A stretch of 25,449 nt of DNA from a virus: positions 1 to 25,449 of IMG/VR virus record IMGVR_UViG_3300030101_001126, one strand, 5' to 3'. The notes under the pieces were generated by a model, which was not told where the DNA came from, did no database searches, and saw only the letters and a list, made by a program, of their open reading frames with translations. The position numbers and the translations under genes are program-made. Shown here one piece after another: positions 7,582-12,852 of the stretch. Each line of letters starts with the position of its first letter. The first letter of the stretch is position 1.

Positions 7582-8094
7582 ATGAAAAATTTAATAAAAT
7601 TATTCTTTATTTTTTCTTTATCCTTTTCACAAGGGTATGATTTTCAACAATTATGTATAGAATGTGCAGAACAAAATGGTTTCTTTTGTGGTGATGACCC
7701 TGCTAATTGGACACAGTATTCACCAAATGGTTGTGTTCCTAATGGAGAAGGTGGATTATATTACTTAAATGATGGGTGGGCAGACTGTACAGATGCAAGT
7801 GATGAAGCAGATGCAGTTCCTACACCAATAGAAGAATGTTTACCACCTCCACCAATTTGCGATACAGTATATGTAACTGAATACATAACTCTAATAGACA
7901 CAATAATACAATTTCAAGATATTTTTACAATAGAATATATTGACTGTGTAACAGGTTTACCTTGTAATATAACAATACAAGAATTAGTAAACGAATCAAA
8001 AAATACAGGTTTATTATATGACCTTAATGGTAAAGTAATAAGAAAACCTGAAGGAGTATACATAAAAAATGGAAAAATAAAATATAAATTATAA
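7582..8094 (+). CDS. Secreted Cys-rich protein with LDLa-like motif and T9SS-like tail
   Basis: 170 residues. A signal peptide (residues 1-17, ending SLSFSQG) is followed by a Cys-rich segment (25-75). Its end, NDGWADCTDASDE (63-75), fits the calcium-binding signature of LDL-receptor class A repeats (DGxxDCxDxSDE), with FFC at 34-36 and GCVPN at 50-54 in the right order, though not all six cysteines are present. A Pro-rich hinge (PTPIEECLPPPPIC) leads to repeated DT(V/I) segments of linker type (CDTVYVTEYITLIDT). The C-terminus, YDLNGK (146-151) then GVYIKNGKIKYKL, resembles the short form of the type IX secretion C-terminal sorting motif. The protein therefore looks exported and perhaps surface-displayed by host machinery. 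It follows the barrel gene by two bases. The function is unknown. Confidence 0.6.
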   Translation: MKNLIKLFFIFSLSFSQGYDFQQLCIECAEQNGFFCGDDPANWTQYSPNGCVPNGEGGLYYLNDGWADCTDASDEADAVPTPIEECLPPPPICDTVYVTEYITLIDTIIQFQDIFTIEYIDCVTGLPCNITIQELVNESKNTGLLYDLNGKVIRKPEGVYIKNGKIKYKL

Positions 8095-8330
8095 TGAATA
8101 TATTTAAAGATAATAACGAATGGAATGAGAAAGCTATAATTGGTTCTATAGCTTTTTTAATAATGTGTTTAATAATGATAGCTGATTTACTTACAGGGTG
8201 GGTAGGCAAAGACCTAATCATCAATGAGTTCATATACGATTCCTTTGTGTGGGTTGTGTTAGGTTGTTTTGGAATTAGTGGTGTAGAAAAGGTGTCTAGT
8301 AATAAATGTAATAAACTTTGTGACAAATGA
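8094..8330 (+). CDS. Small membrane protein with two segments, holin-like candidate
   Basis: 78 residues. Two hydrophobic segments are visible (about 15-36, IIGSIAFLIMCLIMIADLLT, and about 45-63, FIYDSFVWVVLGCFGISGV), with a charged N-terminus and a short Lys/Cys-rich tail. Size, topology and position at the head of the lysis cluster would suit a holin, an antiholin or an accessory inner-membrane protein. The better holin match in this cluster is the gene at 9418. It is coupled to its neighbours by a TAATG start and an ATGA end. Confidence 0.55.
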   Translation: MNIFKDNNEWNEKAIIGSIAFLIMCLIMIADLLTGWVGKDLIINEFIYDSFVWVVLGCFGISGVEKVSSNKCNKLCDK

Positions 8331-8620
8331 AAATAAATGAAGGTTCAGAATTTACTTTAGATTTAAAAACAATTATCTTAATTGTAGGTGGTATTATATC
8401 TTTATCTGCTACTTATTATACTTTAACAGCAGAAATTGAGGTAGCTAAAACACTACCTAAAATGCCTATTAGTGAAAAAGAATTTGAACTGAAAGATGCT
8501 TTAATACGGCAAACTATACTTAATAATGGAACACAATTAAAAACACAGCAAGAGCAATTAAATAAGATTGAAAACAAAATTGATAAAATTGATGAAAGGT
8601 TATACAACATTAATAAGTAG
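8327..8620 (+). CDS. Single-span membrane protein with coiled coil, spanin-like candidate
   Basis: 97 residues. A short N-terminus precedes one transmembrane segment (about 14-32, TIILIVGGIISLSATYYTL), then a linker (IPKM-type, KTLPKMPISEKEFEL) and a C-terminal coiled coil (about 50-95, LKTQQEQLNKIENKIDKIDE). This is the topology of an inner-membrane spanin subunit, with the coiled coil in the periplasm, but no matching lipoprotein partner with a clear lipobox was found. It starts with a 4-base ATGA overlap. Alternatively it is a tail- or holin-associated membrane protein. Confidence 0.5.
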   Translation: MKINEGSEFTLDLKTIILIVGGIISLSATYYTLTAEIEVAKTLPKMPISEKEFELKDALIRQTILNNGTQLKTQQEQLNKIENKIDKIDERLYNINK

Positions 8621-8918
8621 TTTATTTTTTTTAATAAGCTATTCTCAAGTATCAGTTGTTCATTTTAATAGTGAATGGAATAAGGAAAATAATTATGATA
8701 TTTCAACTTTAAAAGATTGTCAAACATCAACCATTGTTATTTGCCATAATGCTGATTTACAGGAAAAGCATAGTATTATGTCTGTGCCAACTGTTATTAT
8801 TTTTGATAATAATATAGAGATAACTAGATTTCAGGCTAATATAATGTTACAGCTAGATGCAACTAAAAATGAAATACAACAAGCTGTAGACAAAGTTCAT
8901 CTTGCTAAATTTGAATAA
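8592..8918 (+). CDS. Periplasmic thioredoxin-fold protein lacking the CXXC site
   Basis: 108 residues from the ATG at 8592 (upstream in-frame TTG codons exist at 8568, 8580 and 8589). The signal peptide is MKGYTTLISSLFFLISYSQ. The mature part follows the thioredoxin pattern: beta strand VVHFNSEW, a helix, TIVICHNAD, then SIMSVPTVIIFDNN with the cis-proline (Pro66) that is the family hallmark, and a closing helix. The redox CXXC is replaced: after Trp29 come N-K-E-N, so neither cysteine is there. The fold probably survives without dithiol chemistry, perhaps as a binding or chaperone protein in the periplasm. It overlaps the spanin-like gene by 29 bases and precedes the endolysin by two bases, which suggests a role in lysis or envelope handling. 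Confidence 0.55.
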   Translation: MKGYTTLISSLFFLISYSQVSVVHFNSEWNKENNYDISTLKDCQTSTIVICHNADLQEKHSIMSVPTVIIFDNNIEITRFQANIMLQLDATKNEIQQAVDKVHLAKFE

Positions 8919-8920
8919 TT

Positions 8921-9421
8921 ATGCGTTTATCTAAATCATTTCTTTTATCTGAATTTACTAGGTCGAATACTGCTATGCGACTAGGAATAGATAATAAACC
9001 TTCTAAAGAGGGTATTTTAAAATTGACCTTATTAGCCACCGAACTCCTGCAGCCGATACGGGAACGATTATCAGCTCCATTGAGAATTACGAGTGGCTAT
9101 AGGTCACCTCAACTTTCTGAAGCTATAGGCTCATCTTCTAATTCACAACATTGTAGATATGAAGCAGTAGATTTACAATTTGTTAAGAGGGGTAAAATGG
9201 ATAATCTAATGATATATCAAGCCTTAATAGATTTAGATTTAGACTTTGACCAATGTATATTAGAGTTTGGAGATGCCACACAAAACCAAGACCCTACTAA
9301 ACCTGATTGGATTCATTTAAGTTGGAAGGTGGTTGATAATAGACGACAAGTTTTGGTAGCTTATAAAGATGAAAAAAACAAAACAAAATATAGACCAAAA
9401 ATAAAATACAATTCAATATGA
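8921..9421 (+). CDS. M15-family peptidase endolysin
   Basis: 166 residues. The peptidase M15A pattern is clear: LLSEFTRSNTAMRLGI at the N-terminus, the helix LLATELLQPIRERL, RITSGYRSPQLSEAIG, SSNSQHCRYEAVDLQF and DWIHLSW. The zinc ligands are His77 and Asp84 of SQHxxxxAVD, and His132 of IHLSW. The glycine usual in HxxGxAxD is Tyr80 here, a deviation close to the metal site. Enzymes of this type cut peptide bonds in peptidoglycan cross-links. There is no signal peptide, so release depends on a holin, such as the gene overlapping its stop by four bases (ATGA). Length is normal for a single-domain phage endolysin. Confidence 0.85.
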   Translation: MRLSKSFLLSEFTRSNTAMRLGIDNKPSKEGILKLTLLATELLQPIRERLSAPLRITSGYRSPQLSEAIGSSSNSQHCRYEAVDLQFVKRGKMDNLMIYQALIDLDLDFDQCILEFGDATQNQDPTKPDWIHLSWKVVDNRRQVLVAYKDEKNKTKYRPKIKYNSI

Positions 9422-9801
9422 AATTGTTAGGCAAATTATTAGGTGGTAATTTTTTAGATTCTGTTAATAAGATTGTGGATAATGTTGTTACCACAGATGC
9501 AGAAAGAGAGCAATTAAAAAATAACTTGCAAGAAATAATAGCTAAAGCTGAAAGTCAAGCACAGGAACAAGTTACTAGAAGATGGGAAGCAGACACTAAA
9601 GCAGGGTGGTTACCTGCAAATATTAGACCTTTGACATTAGCTTTTTTGACAATGGTATTTGTGTTAATATCATTTTTTGATGGGAATATAGGACAGTTTA
9701 AAATTAATGCTGCATACATTCCTGTCTATCAAACTTTATTAATGGTGGTGTATTCTGCATACTTTGCAGGAAGAAGTGTTGAAAAAATTAAAAAGAAATA
9801 A
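9418..9801 (+). CDS. Holin of the 3TM (GTA-type) family
   Basis: 127 residues. The family hallmarks are RRWEADTKAGWLPANIRPLT, then the membrane segment LAFLTMVFVLISFF, a short loop, and a second hydrophobic segment YIPVYQTLLMVVYSAYFAGR with the closing GRSVEK. This matches the Pfam holin family first described in gene-transfer-agent release (PF11351). The N-terminal ~60 residues form an amphipathic and coiled region. Two membrane segments are obvious; the third would be the N-terminal amphipathic helix. It directly follows the endolysin with an ATGA overlap and would open the inner membrane for it. Confidence 0.8.
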   Translation: MKLLGKLLGGNFLDSVNKIVDNVVTTDAEREQLKNNLQEIIAKAESQAQEQVTRRWEADTKAGWLPANIRPLTLAFLTMVFVLISFFDGNIGQFKINAAYIPVYQTLLMVVYSAYFAGRSVEKIKKK

Positions 9802-10535
9802 AACAATTAAAAGAATATAGGTTAAGATTAACAAAGTCAGAAAAAGACTTAATACATAATTTACGCCAATCTGAAAGTAGTGGTTTAGATAACGTTCTTG
9901 TTATCGGTGATTTACACGAACCATTTTCACTAGACAAATATCTGGAATTTTGCATATCTAAATATGATGACTTTGACTGTACCGAAGTCGTGTTTATAGG
10001 TGATGTAATCGATAATCATTACGCTAGTTACCACGAAACTAGTGCTGATGGTATGGGGGGTGCTGATGAATTAGAATATGCCATACAAAGAATATCTAGG
10101 TGGTATAAGGCTTTTCCGAAAGCAACAGTAATAATAGGAAACCACGATAGAATGGTTATGAGAAAAGCACAGACATCTGCTATACCAAGCAAATGGATCA
10201 AATCATATAAAGAAGTTTTAGAAGTACCAAATTGGGATTTTGTAGAAAGATATGTAAAAGATGGTGTTCAGTATTTACACGGAGAAGGTGGAACAGCTAG
10301 AACAAAGTGCCGTGCCGATATGATGAATACCGTACAAGGTCATCTACATACACAAGCCTATACAGAACATTATGTAGGTCAAAATTTTAGAGTATTCGGA
10401 TGCCAAGTTGGTACGGGAATAAACTTTTCAGAATACAGCTTTGCCTATGCCAAACACGGAAAGAAACCTGCTATTGGGTGTGCAGTCATTTTGAATAATG
10501 GAAAATTACCCGTAAATTTATTAATGGAATTATGA
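9798..10535 (+). CDS. Calcineurin-like metallophosphoesterase, non-canonical start
   Basis: Read from ATA at 9798, 245 residues. All metallophosphoesterase motifs are present: GDLH (37-40), GDVID (68-72), GNHD (114-117), LHGEG (His161) and GHLH (181-184), giving a two-metal phosphatase or nuclease fold. The first motif lies at 9906-9917, but the frame has no ATG, GTG or TTG between the stop at 9789 and GTG at 9990. Starting at GTG 9990 would delete GDLH and one metal site. At 9798 the sequence is ATAA: one A-to-G change would give ATGA, the same overlap used at neighbouring junctions. So either AUA is used, or the start is mutated or mis-sequenced, or the frame is entered by slippage from the holin. 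The substrate is unknown; such phage enzymes act on nucleic-acid ends or cyclic nucleotides. Confidence 0.75.
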   Translation: MKQLKEYRLRLTKSEKDLIHNLRQSESSGLDNVLVIGDLHEPFSLDKYLEFCISKYDDFDCTEVVFIGDVIDNHYASYHETSADGMGGADELEYAIQRISRWYKAFPKATVIIGNHDRMVMRKAQTSAIPSKWIKSYKEVLEVPNWDFVERYVKDGVQYLHGEGGTARTKCRADMMNTVQGHLHTQAYTEHYVGQNFRVFGCQVGTGINFSEYSFAYAKHGKKPAIGCAVILNNGKLPVNLLMEL

Positions 10536-10669
10536 GTAAAGAAAATCACATATATAGTGAACTACTTAAACTCGGTGCATATTATAGCTATGACAAAGAC
10601 AATAAGAAAGTCTATGATATAAAAACTATGCGAGAAGATTTTAAGAAGTTGATTAAACGCATTAAATAA
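10532..10669 (+). CDS. Small hypothetical protein, 45 residues
   Basis: Starts MSKENHIYSELLKLGAYYSY and ends DFKKLIKRIK. It is Lys and Tyr rich, with no membrane segment. It is coupled to the phosphoesterase by a 4-base ATGA overlap and is the last gene before the structured intergenic region. The function is unknown. Confidence 0.55.
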   Translation: MSKENHIYSELLKLGAYYSYDKDNKKVYDIKTMREDFKKLIKRIK

Positions 10670-10683
10670 ACTCTATCAATTAG

Positions 10684-10753
10684 GGTGTATATGCAGATTG
10701 TATTAAATGTCATCTCCACAATCTGAATTGTGTTCGACATATACACCTTTTTT
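10684..10753 (+). terminator. Nested inverted repeat with T tract
   Basis: Outer stem GGTGTATATG (10684-10693) with CATATACACC (10738-10747). Directly inside on the 5' side is the inner stem CAGATTGT (10694-10701) with ACAATCTG (10718-10725), with a 16-base loop and a 12-base bulge on the 3' side (10726-10737). Six T follow (10748-10753). It closes the lysis operon and acts plausibly as a terminator. The size and nesting are larger than a terminator needs, so a structured RNA or protein site is also possible. Confidence 0.7.
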
Positions 10754-10840
10754 GACTCTTTTTTAAACAATTCAACACAAAATATCAATTTTTTTTTATT
10801 AGCCTTATATCTGTTAATTGCAGAATTTGTAAAAGTTTTT

Positions 10841-10882
10841 TTATATTTATAGTAGATATTAAGAAAATTTAATATATATTTG
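10841..10882 (+). promoter_or_regulatory. Promoter candidates before the early small genes
   Basis: This 217-base gap (10670-10886) holds TTATATTTAT at 10841-10850, the same decamer as at 2460, 12838 and 19425, and TATATTTG at 10875-10882, which fits the Bacteroidota -7 box TAnnTTTG exactly. No TTTG box lies at the usual 19-21 bases upstream of either. The second box is only four bases before the ATG at 10887, so it would produce a leaderless message. The rest of the gap is A/T tracts. Confidence 0.35.
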
Positions 10883-10886
10883 TTAT

Positions 10887-11075
10887 ATGGAAAACAGATT
10901 TACAAAATACCAAACTTATAAAAAAATAGATATTTGCTATGATACCTTAATGAATGTTTGGATATGTTATCAAATGGACTTTACGGCAAATACATTACAA
11001 GAAATGAAAAATTATATAAGTGCTGAACATAGAATGAATATGTTAGCAGGACAATGTAAATTTATAAATAATTAA
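10887..11075 (+). CDS. Small hypothetical early protein, 62 residues
   Basis: Starts MENRFTKYQTYKKIDICYDT. It is rich in Tyr, Met and Asn, with MNVWICYQMDFTANTLQ in the centre and a helical C-terminus. It is soluble-looking and resembles nothing I recognise. It is the first gene after the long intergenic region, a typical position for early phage proteins acting on the host. It is followed by a 31-base gap. Confidence 0.5.
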   Translation: MENRFTKYQTYKKIDICYDTLMNVWICYQMDFTANTLQEMKNYISAEHRMNMLAGQCKFINN

Positions 11076-11106
11076 AACAAATTATTAATTAAAACAAACA
11101 AGTATT

Positions 11107-11361
11107 ATGAAAAAAGTATATAAAAATATAGAATTTACAACAGACCAATTAGCAATATCAATTACGATATTAGAGAGATTTATTAATCAAGAAAAAGAAT
11201 CAATACAATTTTTTTACGAAAAATTAAATGGTGCAGGAAGCACACAAGATGTAAGAGATTGGACTGATACAATACACACAAGTAAATCAAGAATTAATAA
11301 CCTTAATGAAATTATTAAGCAAATGGCTAATAATGAATTAATAACTAAACATACTTTATAA
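11107..11361 (+). CDS. Small hypothetical helical protein, 84 residues
   Basis: Starts MKKVYKNIEFTTDQLAISIT. It is predicted almost entirely alpha-helical, with two long helices (LAISITILERFINQEKESI and SRINNLNEIIKQMANNELI) joined by a turn with GAGSTQD, so it may form a helical hairpin or coiled-coil dimer. The next gene starts on the last base of its stop codon (TAATG). The function is unknown. Confidence 0.55.
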   Translation: MKKVYKNIEFTTDQLAISITILERFINQEKESIQFFYEKLNGAGSTQDVRDWTDTIHTSKSRINNLNEIIKQMANNELITKHTL

Positions 11362-11567
11362 TGTTAAAAGAGTTTATAATACAAGGTAAAGGAGAATATA
11401 ATAGAATAGTTAATGATCCTTATTTTGGAGAAAAAGAAATATCAGATATTCAGTCAGGATATGGATATATTAATTTCAAAGGAACAGATAAACAATTAGA
11501 TTCATTTTTGGAACACCTATATCAGGATGAATCTACTTTTAAAGTTATAGGTGTATTTAATAAATAA
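11361..11567 (+). CDS. Small hypothetical protein, 68 residues
   Basis: Starts MLKEFIIQGKGEYNRIVNDP. It is mixed alpha/beta, with a beta-like YGYINFKGTDKQLDSFLEHL followed by FKVIGVFNK. It has no known motif. It is coupled to its upstream neighbour through TAATG and lies three bases before the helix-turn-helix gene, so it belongs to the same early operon. The function is unknown. Confidence 0.5.
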   Translation: MLKEFIIQGKGEYNRIVNDPYFGEKEISDIQSGYGYINFKGTDKQLDSFLEHLYQDESTFKVIGVFNK

Positions 11568-11570
11568 AAT

Positions 11571-11801
11571 ATGAAAGCAACACATAAAACAAGAACGTTA
11601 AATTATTTAAAAGAATTTGGCAGTATAACCTCTTTAGAAGCTATTAGAGATTTAGGTAATACTAGACTAGCAGATACTATCTTTAGATTAAGAAAAGAAG
11701 GGTATGTAATAGAATCTAATAATGTTAAAGTTCCTACAAGATTTAAAAAAGATAATGGCGATACTGTTTTTACTAATGTATCAAAATATATTTTATATTA
11801 G
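11571..11801 (+). CDS. Winged helix-turn-helix protein (HTH_39 type)
   Basis: 76 residues. HKTRTLNYLKEFGSITSLEA, then IRDLGNTRLADTIFRLRKEG and YVIESNNVKVP follow the pattern of the small phage helix-turn-helix family in which a GSITSLEA turn is followed by a recognition helix containing RLA and LRKEGY (HTH_39-like). The wing would be the VIESNN to FKKDNGDT hairpin. Such proteins are short DNA-binding regulators of unknown target. The gene next to it encodes a second HTH protein. The call rests on the remembered family pattern. Confidence 0.7.
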   Translation: MKATHKTRTLNYLKEFGSITSLEAIRDLGNTRLADTIFRLRKEGYVIESNNVKVPTRFKKDNGDTVFTNVSKYILY

Positions 11802-11823
11802 TATCAATTTTAAAATTAATAAT

Positions 11824-12036
11824 ATGGATTTAAACAAGAGAAGGCAAAATATAATATCTTATGCTATGGATAGACATAAGGTAACTAAAGTAGAGTTAGC
11901 AGAAGCTCTAGGAATGTCTTATCCTACAATGCTAACTAAATTAAAATCAACAGGAGATTTTAAACTAAAAGAAGCTGATAATTTATGCAGCTATCTTAAC
12001 ATTGAATTAACTGAATTTATAACCTTAAAAAAATAA
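11824..12036 (+). CDS. Cro/CI-like helix-turn-helix protein
   Basis: 70 residues from the ATG at 11824. The open frame extends back to 11722, but that part overlaps the previous gene and encodes an unrelated hydrophobic stretch, so it is excluded. VTKVELAEALGMSYPTMLTK matches the XRE-type helix-turn-helix (helix VELAEALG, turn MS, recognition helix YPTMLTKL), followed by ADNLCSYLNIELTEFI, the usual last helix of this fold. It probably acts as a transcriptional regulator. Without an integrase in the window it need not mean lysogeny. Confidence 0.7.
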   Translation: MDLNKRRQNIISYAMDRHKVTKVELAEALGMSYPTMLTKLKSTGDFKLKEADNLCSYLNIELTEFITLKK

Positions 12037-12038
12037 TT

Positions 12039-12428
12039 ATGCAAGAAACAAAACAAGAAATCTTAAATAGATTATTCGTGGAAAATAATTTAACAGAAGA
12101 AGATTATTTTAAACACAAATTCTATACTATAATTACTAGAAGTGGTATTGATAAAATACAAGCATCTAATAATATAGAAATAAGCTACAATTTAATTTAT
12201 AACTCTTTAGATGCTAAATGTGTTATAATCAAAGCAACAGCTAAAATGGGCGATAAAGTAATAGAAACATTTGGAGAAGCTGCACCTAATAATAATCAAA
12301 ATTCTTATCCTGTTGCTATGGCAGAAAAAAGAGCAATGAGTAGAGCTTGTTTAAAGTTGGCAGGGTTTTATCAAAATAATGTATTCGGTGAAGATGAAGC
12401 AGATGCTTTTAAAAGAAGTAATAATTAA
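12039..12428 (+). CDS. Possible single-strand annealing / recombination protein
   Basis: 129 residues. The segment NNQNSYPVAMAEKRAMSRAC, then LKLAGFYQNNVFGEDEADAF is the notable feature. A motif of this kind (YPxAMAEKRA, followed by an acidic E-D-E-A-D end) occurs in a conserved phage family encoded next to single-stranded DNA-binding proteins and is reminiscent of Erf- and Sak-type annealing proteins. The N-terminal part has the strand pattern AKCVIIKATAKMGDKVIETF. It starts two bases after the HTH gene and is followed by an SSB-like gene. The functional reading depends mostly on this neighbour and on memory of the family; treat it as a hypothesis. Confidence 0.45.
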   Translation: MQETKQEILNRLFVENNLTEEDYFKHKFYTIITRSGIDKIQASNNIEISYNLIYNSLDAKCVIIKATAKMGDKVIETFGEAAPNNNQNSYPVAMAEKRAMSRACLKLAGFYQNNVFGEDEADAFKRSNN

Positions 12429-12441
12429 TAAATAAATAACT

Positions 12442-12759
12442 ATGTATAAAATAAGAGGAAAAATTAAAAAAACTGAAACAATAAATATAAATACTCAAAA
12501 GGGGGATTTTGTTAAGAAACTAATTACAATAGAAGAATTAGATACAGGATTTAATCATATACATCAATTTGAAATTTTTGGACAAGAAAGTATAGATGCA
12601 GTAGAAGGTTCAAAAAAATTAGTTGAAGATATTATAGTCAAAATTAATTTTTATATTAGAAGTAATGAATTTAAAAACAAGTTTTACAATACTTTAATGA
12701 TTAAAGAATTAATAGTAGAAGGTTCTTATGTAGAAGAATCTAACGAACCACCATTTTAA
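12442..12759 (+). CDS. SSB-like protein (DUF3127 type)
   Basis: 105 residues starting MYKIRGKIKKTETININTQK. The fold pattern is that of an OB-like domain of the DUF3127 family of Bacteroidota and their phages: GKIKKTETI, FVKKLITIEEL, HQFEIFGQES, DIIVKINFYIRS and a last strand. The acidic, Pro-containing end ESNEPPF resembles the C-terminal tip (D-x-x-P-F) that SSB proteins use to contact partners. It would coat single-stranded DNA during replication and recombination with the neighbouring proteins. A hairpin follows its stop. Confidence 0.7.
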   Translation: MYKIRGKIKKTETININTQKGDFVKKLITIEELDTGFNHIHQFEIFGQESIDAVEGSKKLVEDIIVKINFYIRSNEFKNKFYNTLMIKELIVEGSYVEESNEPPF

Positions 12760-12766
12760 TAATCCC

Positions 12767-12835
12767 GATAATGCCTGTATTACTTTTACTTGTTTTTTTC
12801 TATATATCTTATTTTTTTGTAGTACGGGCATTATC
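12767..12835 (+). terminator. 17-bp stem hairpin between SSB-like and replication genes
   Basis: GATAATGCCTGTATTAC (12767-12783) pairs with GTAGTACGGGCATTATC (12819-12835): 17 pairs including two G-U wobbles, closing a 35-base U-rich loop, followed by TTTT (12836-12839). It fits a terminator for the early operon. The same bases also contain the promoter candidate of the next gene, so it could instead be an operator or a transcript-end/promoter switch. Confidence 0.6.
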
Positions 12836-12847
12836 TTTTATATTTAT
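12816..12847 (+). promoter_or_regulatory. Bacteroidota-type promoter candidate for the replication gene
   Basis: TTTG (12816-12819), a 19-base spacer, then TATATTTA (12839-12846), close to the Bacteroidota consensus TTTG, about 19 bases, TAnnTTTG. It lies five bases before the ATG at 12853, so the message would be leaderless or nearly so. The 3' arm of the hairpin at 12767-12835 falls inside its spacer. Confidence 0.5.
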
Positions 12848-12852
12848 CAATT

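Noticed and set aside
8592-8918. Active thioredoxin or disulfide oxidoreductase
   Set aside because: The CXXC position is N-K-E-N, and the remaining cysteines are not arranged as a redox pair.
9784-9801. Programmed frameshift fusing holin to phosphoesterase
   Set aside because: The end of the holin reads ATT AAA AAG AAA. The base before AAA AAG is T, so the classical A AAA AAG heptamer is incomplete, and a holin-phosphoesterase fusion makes little sense. A non-canonical or mutated start is simpler.
11722-11823. Upstream in-frame extension of the Cro/CI-like gene
   Set aside because: It lies mostly inside the previous HTH gene and encodes a hydrophobic stretch unrelated to the HTH domain. 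ATG 11824 gives a complete domain.
11571-12036. Lysogeny module based on two HTH proteins
   Set aside because: No integrase, attachment site or divergent repressor-Cro arrangement is visible. All genes run in one direction.
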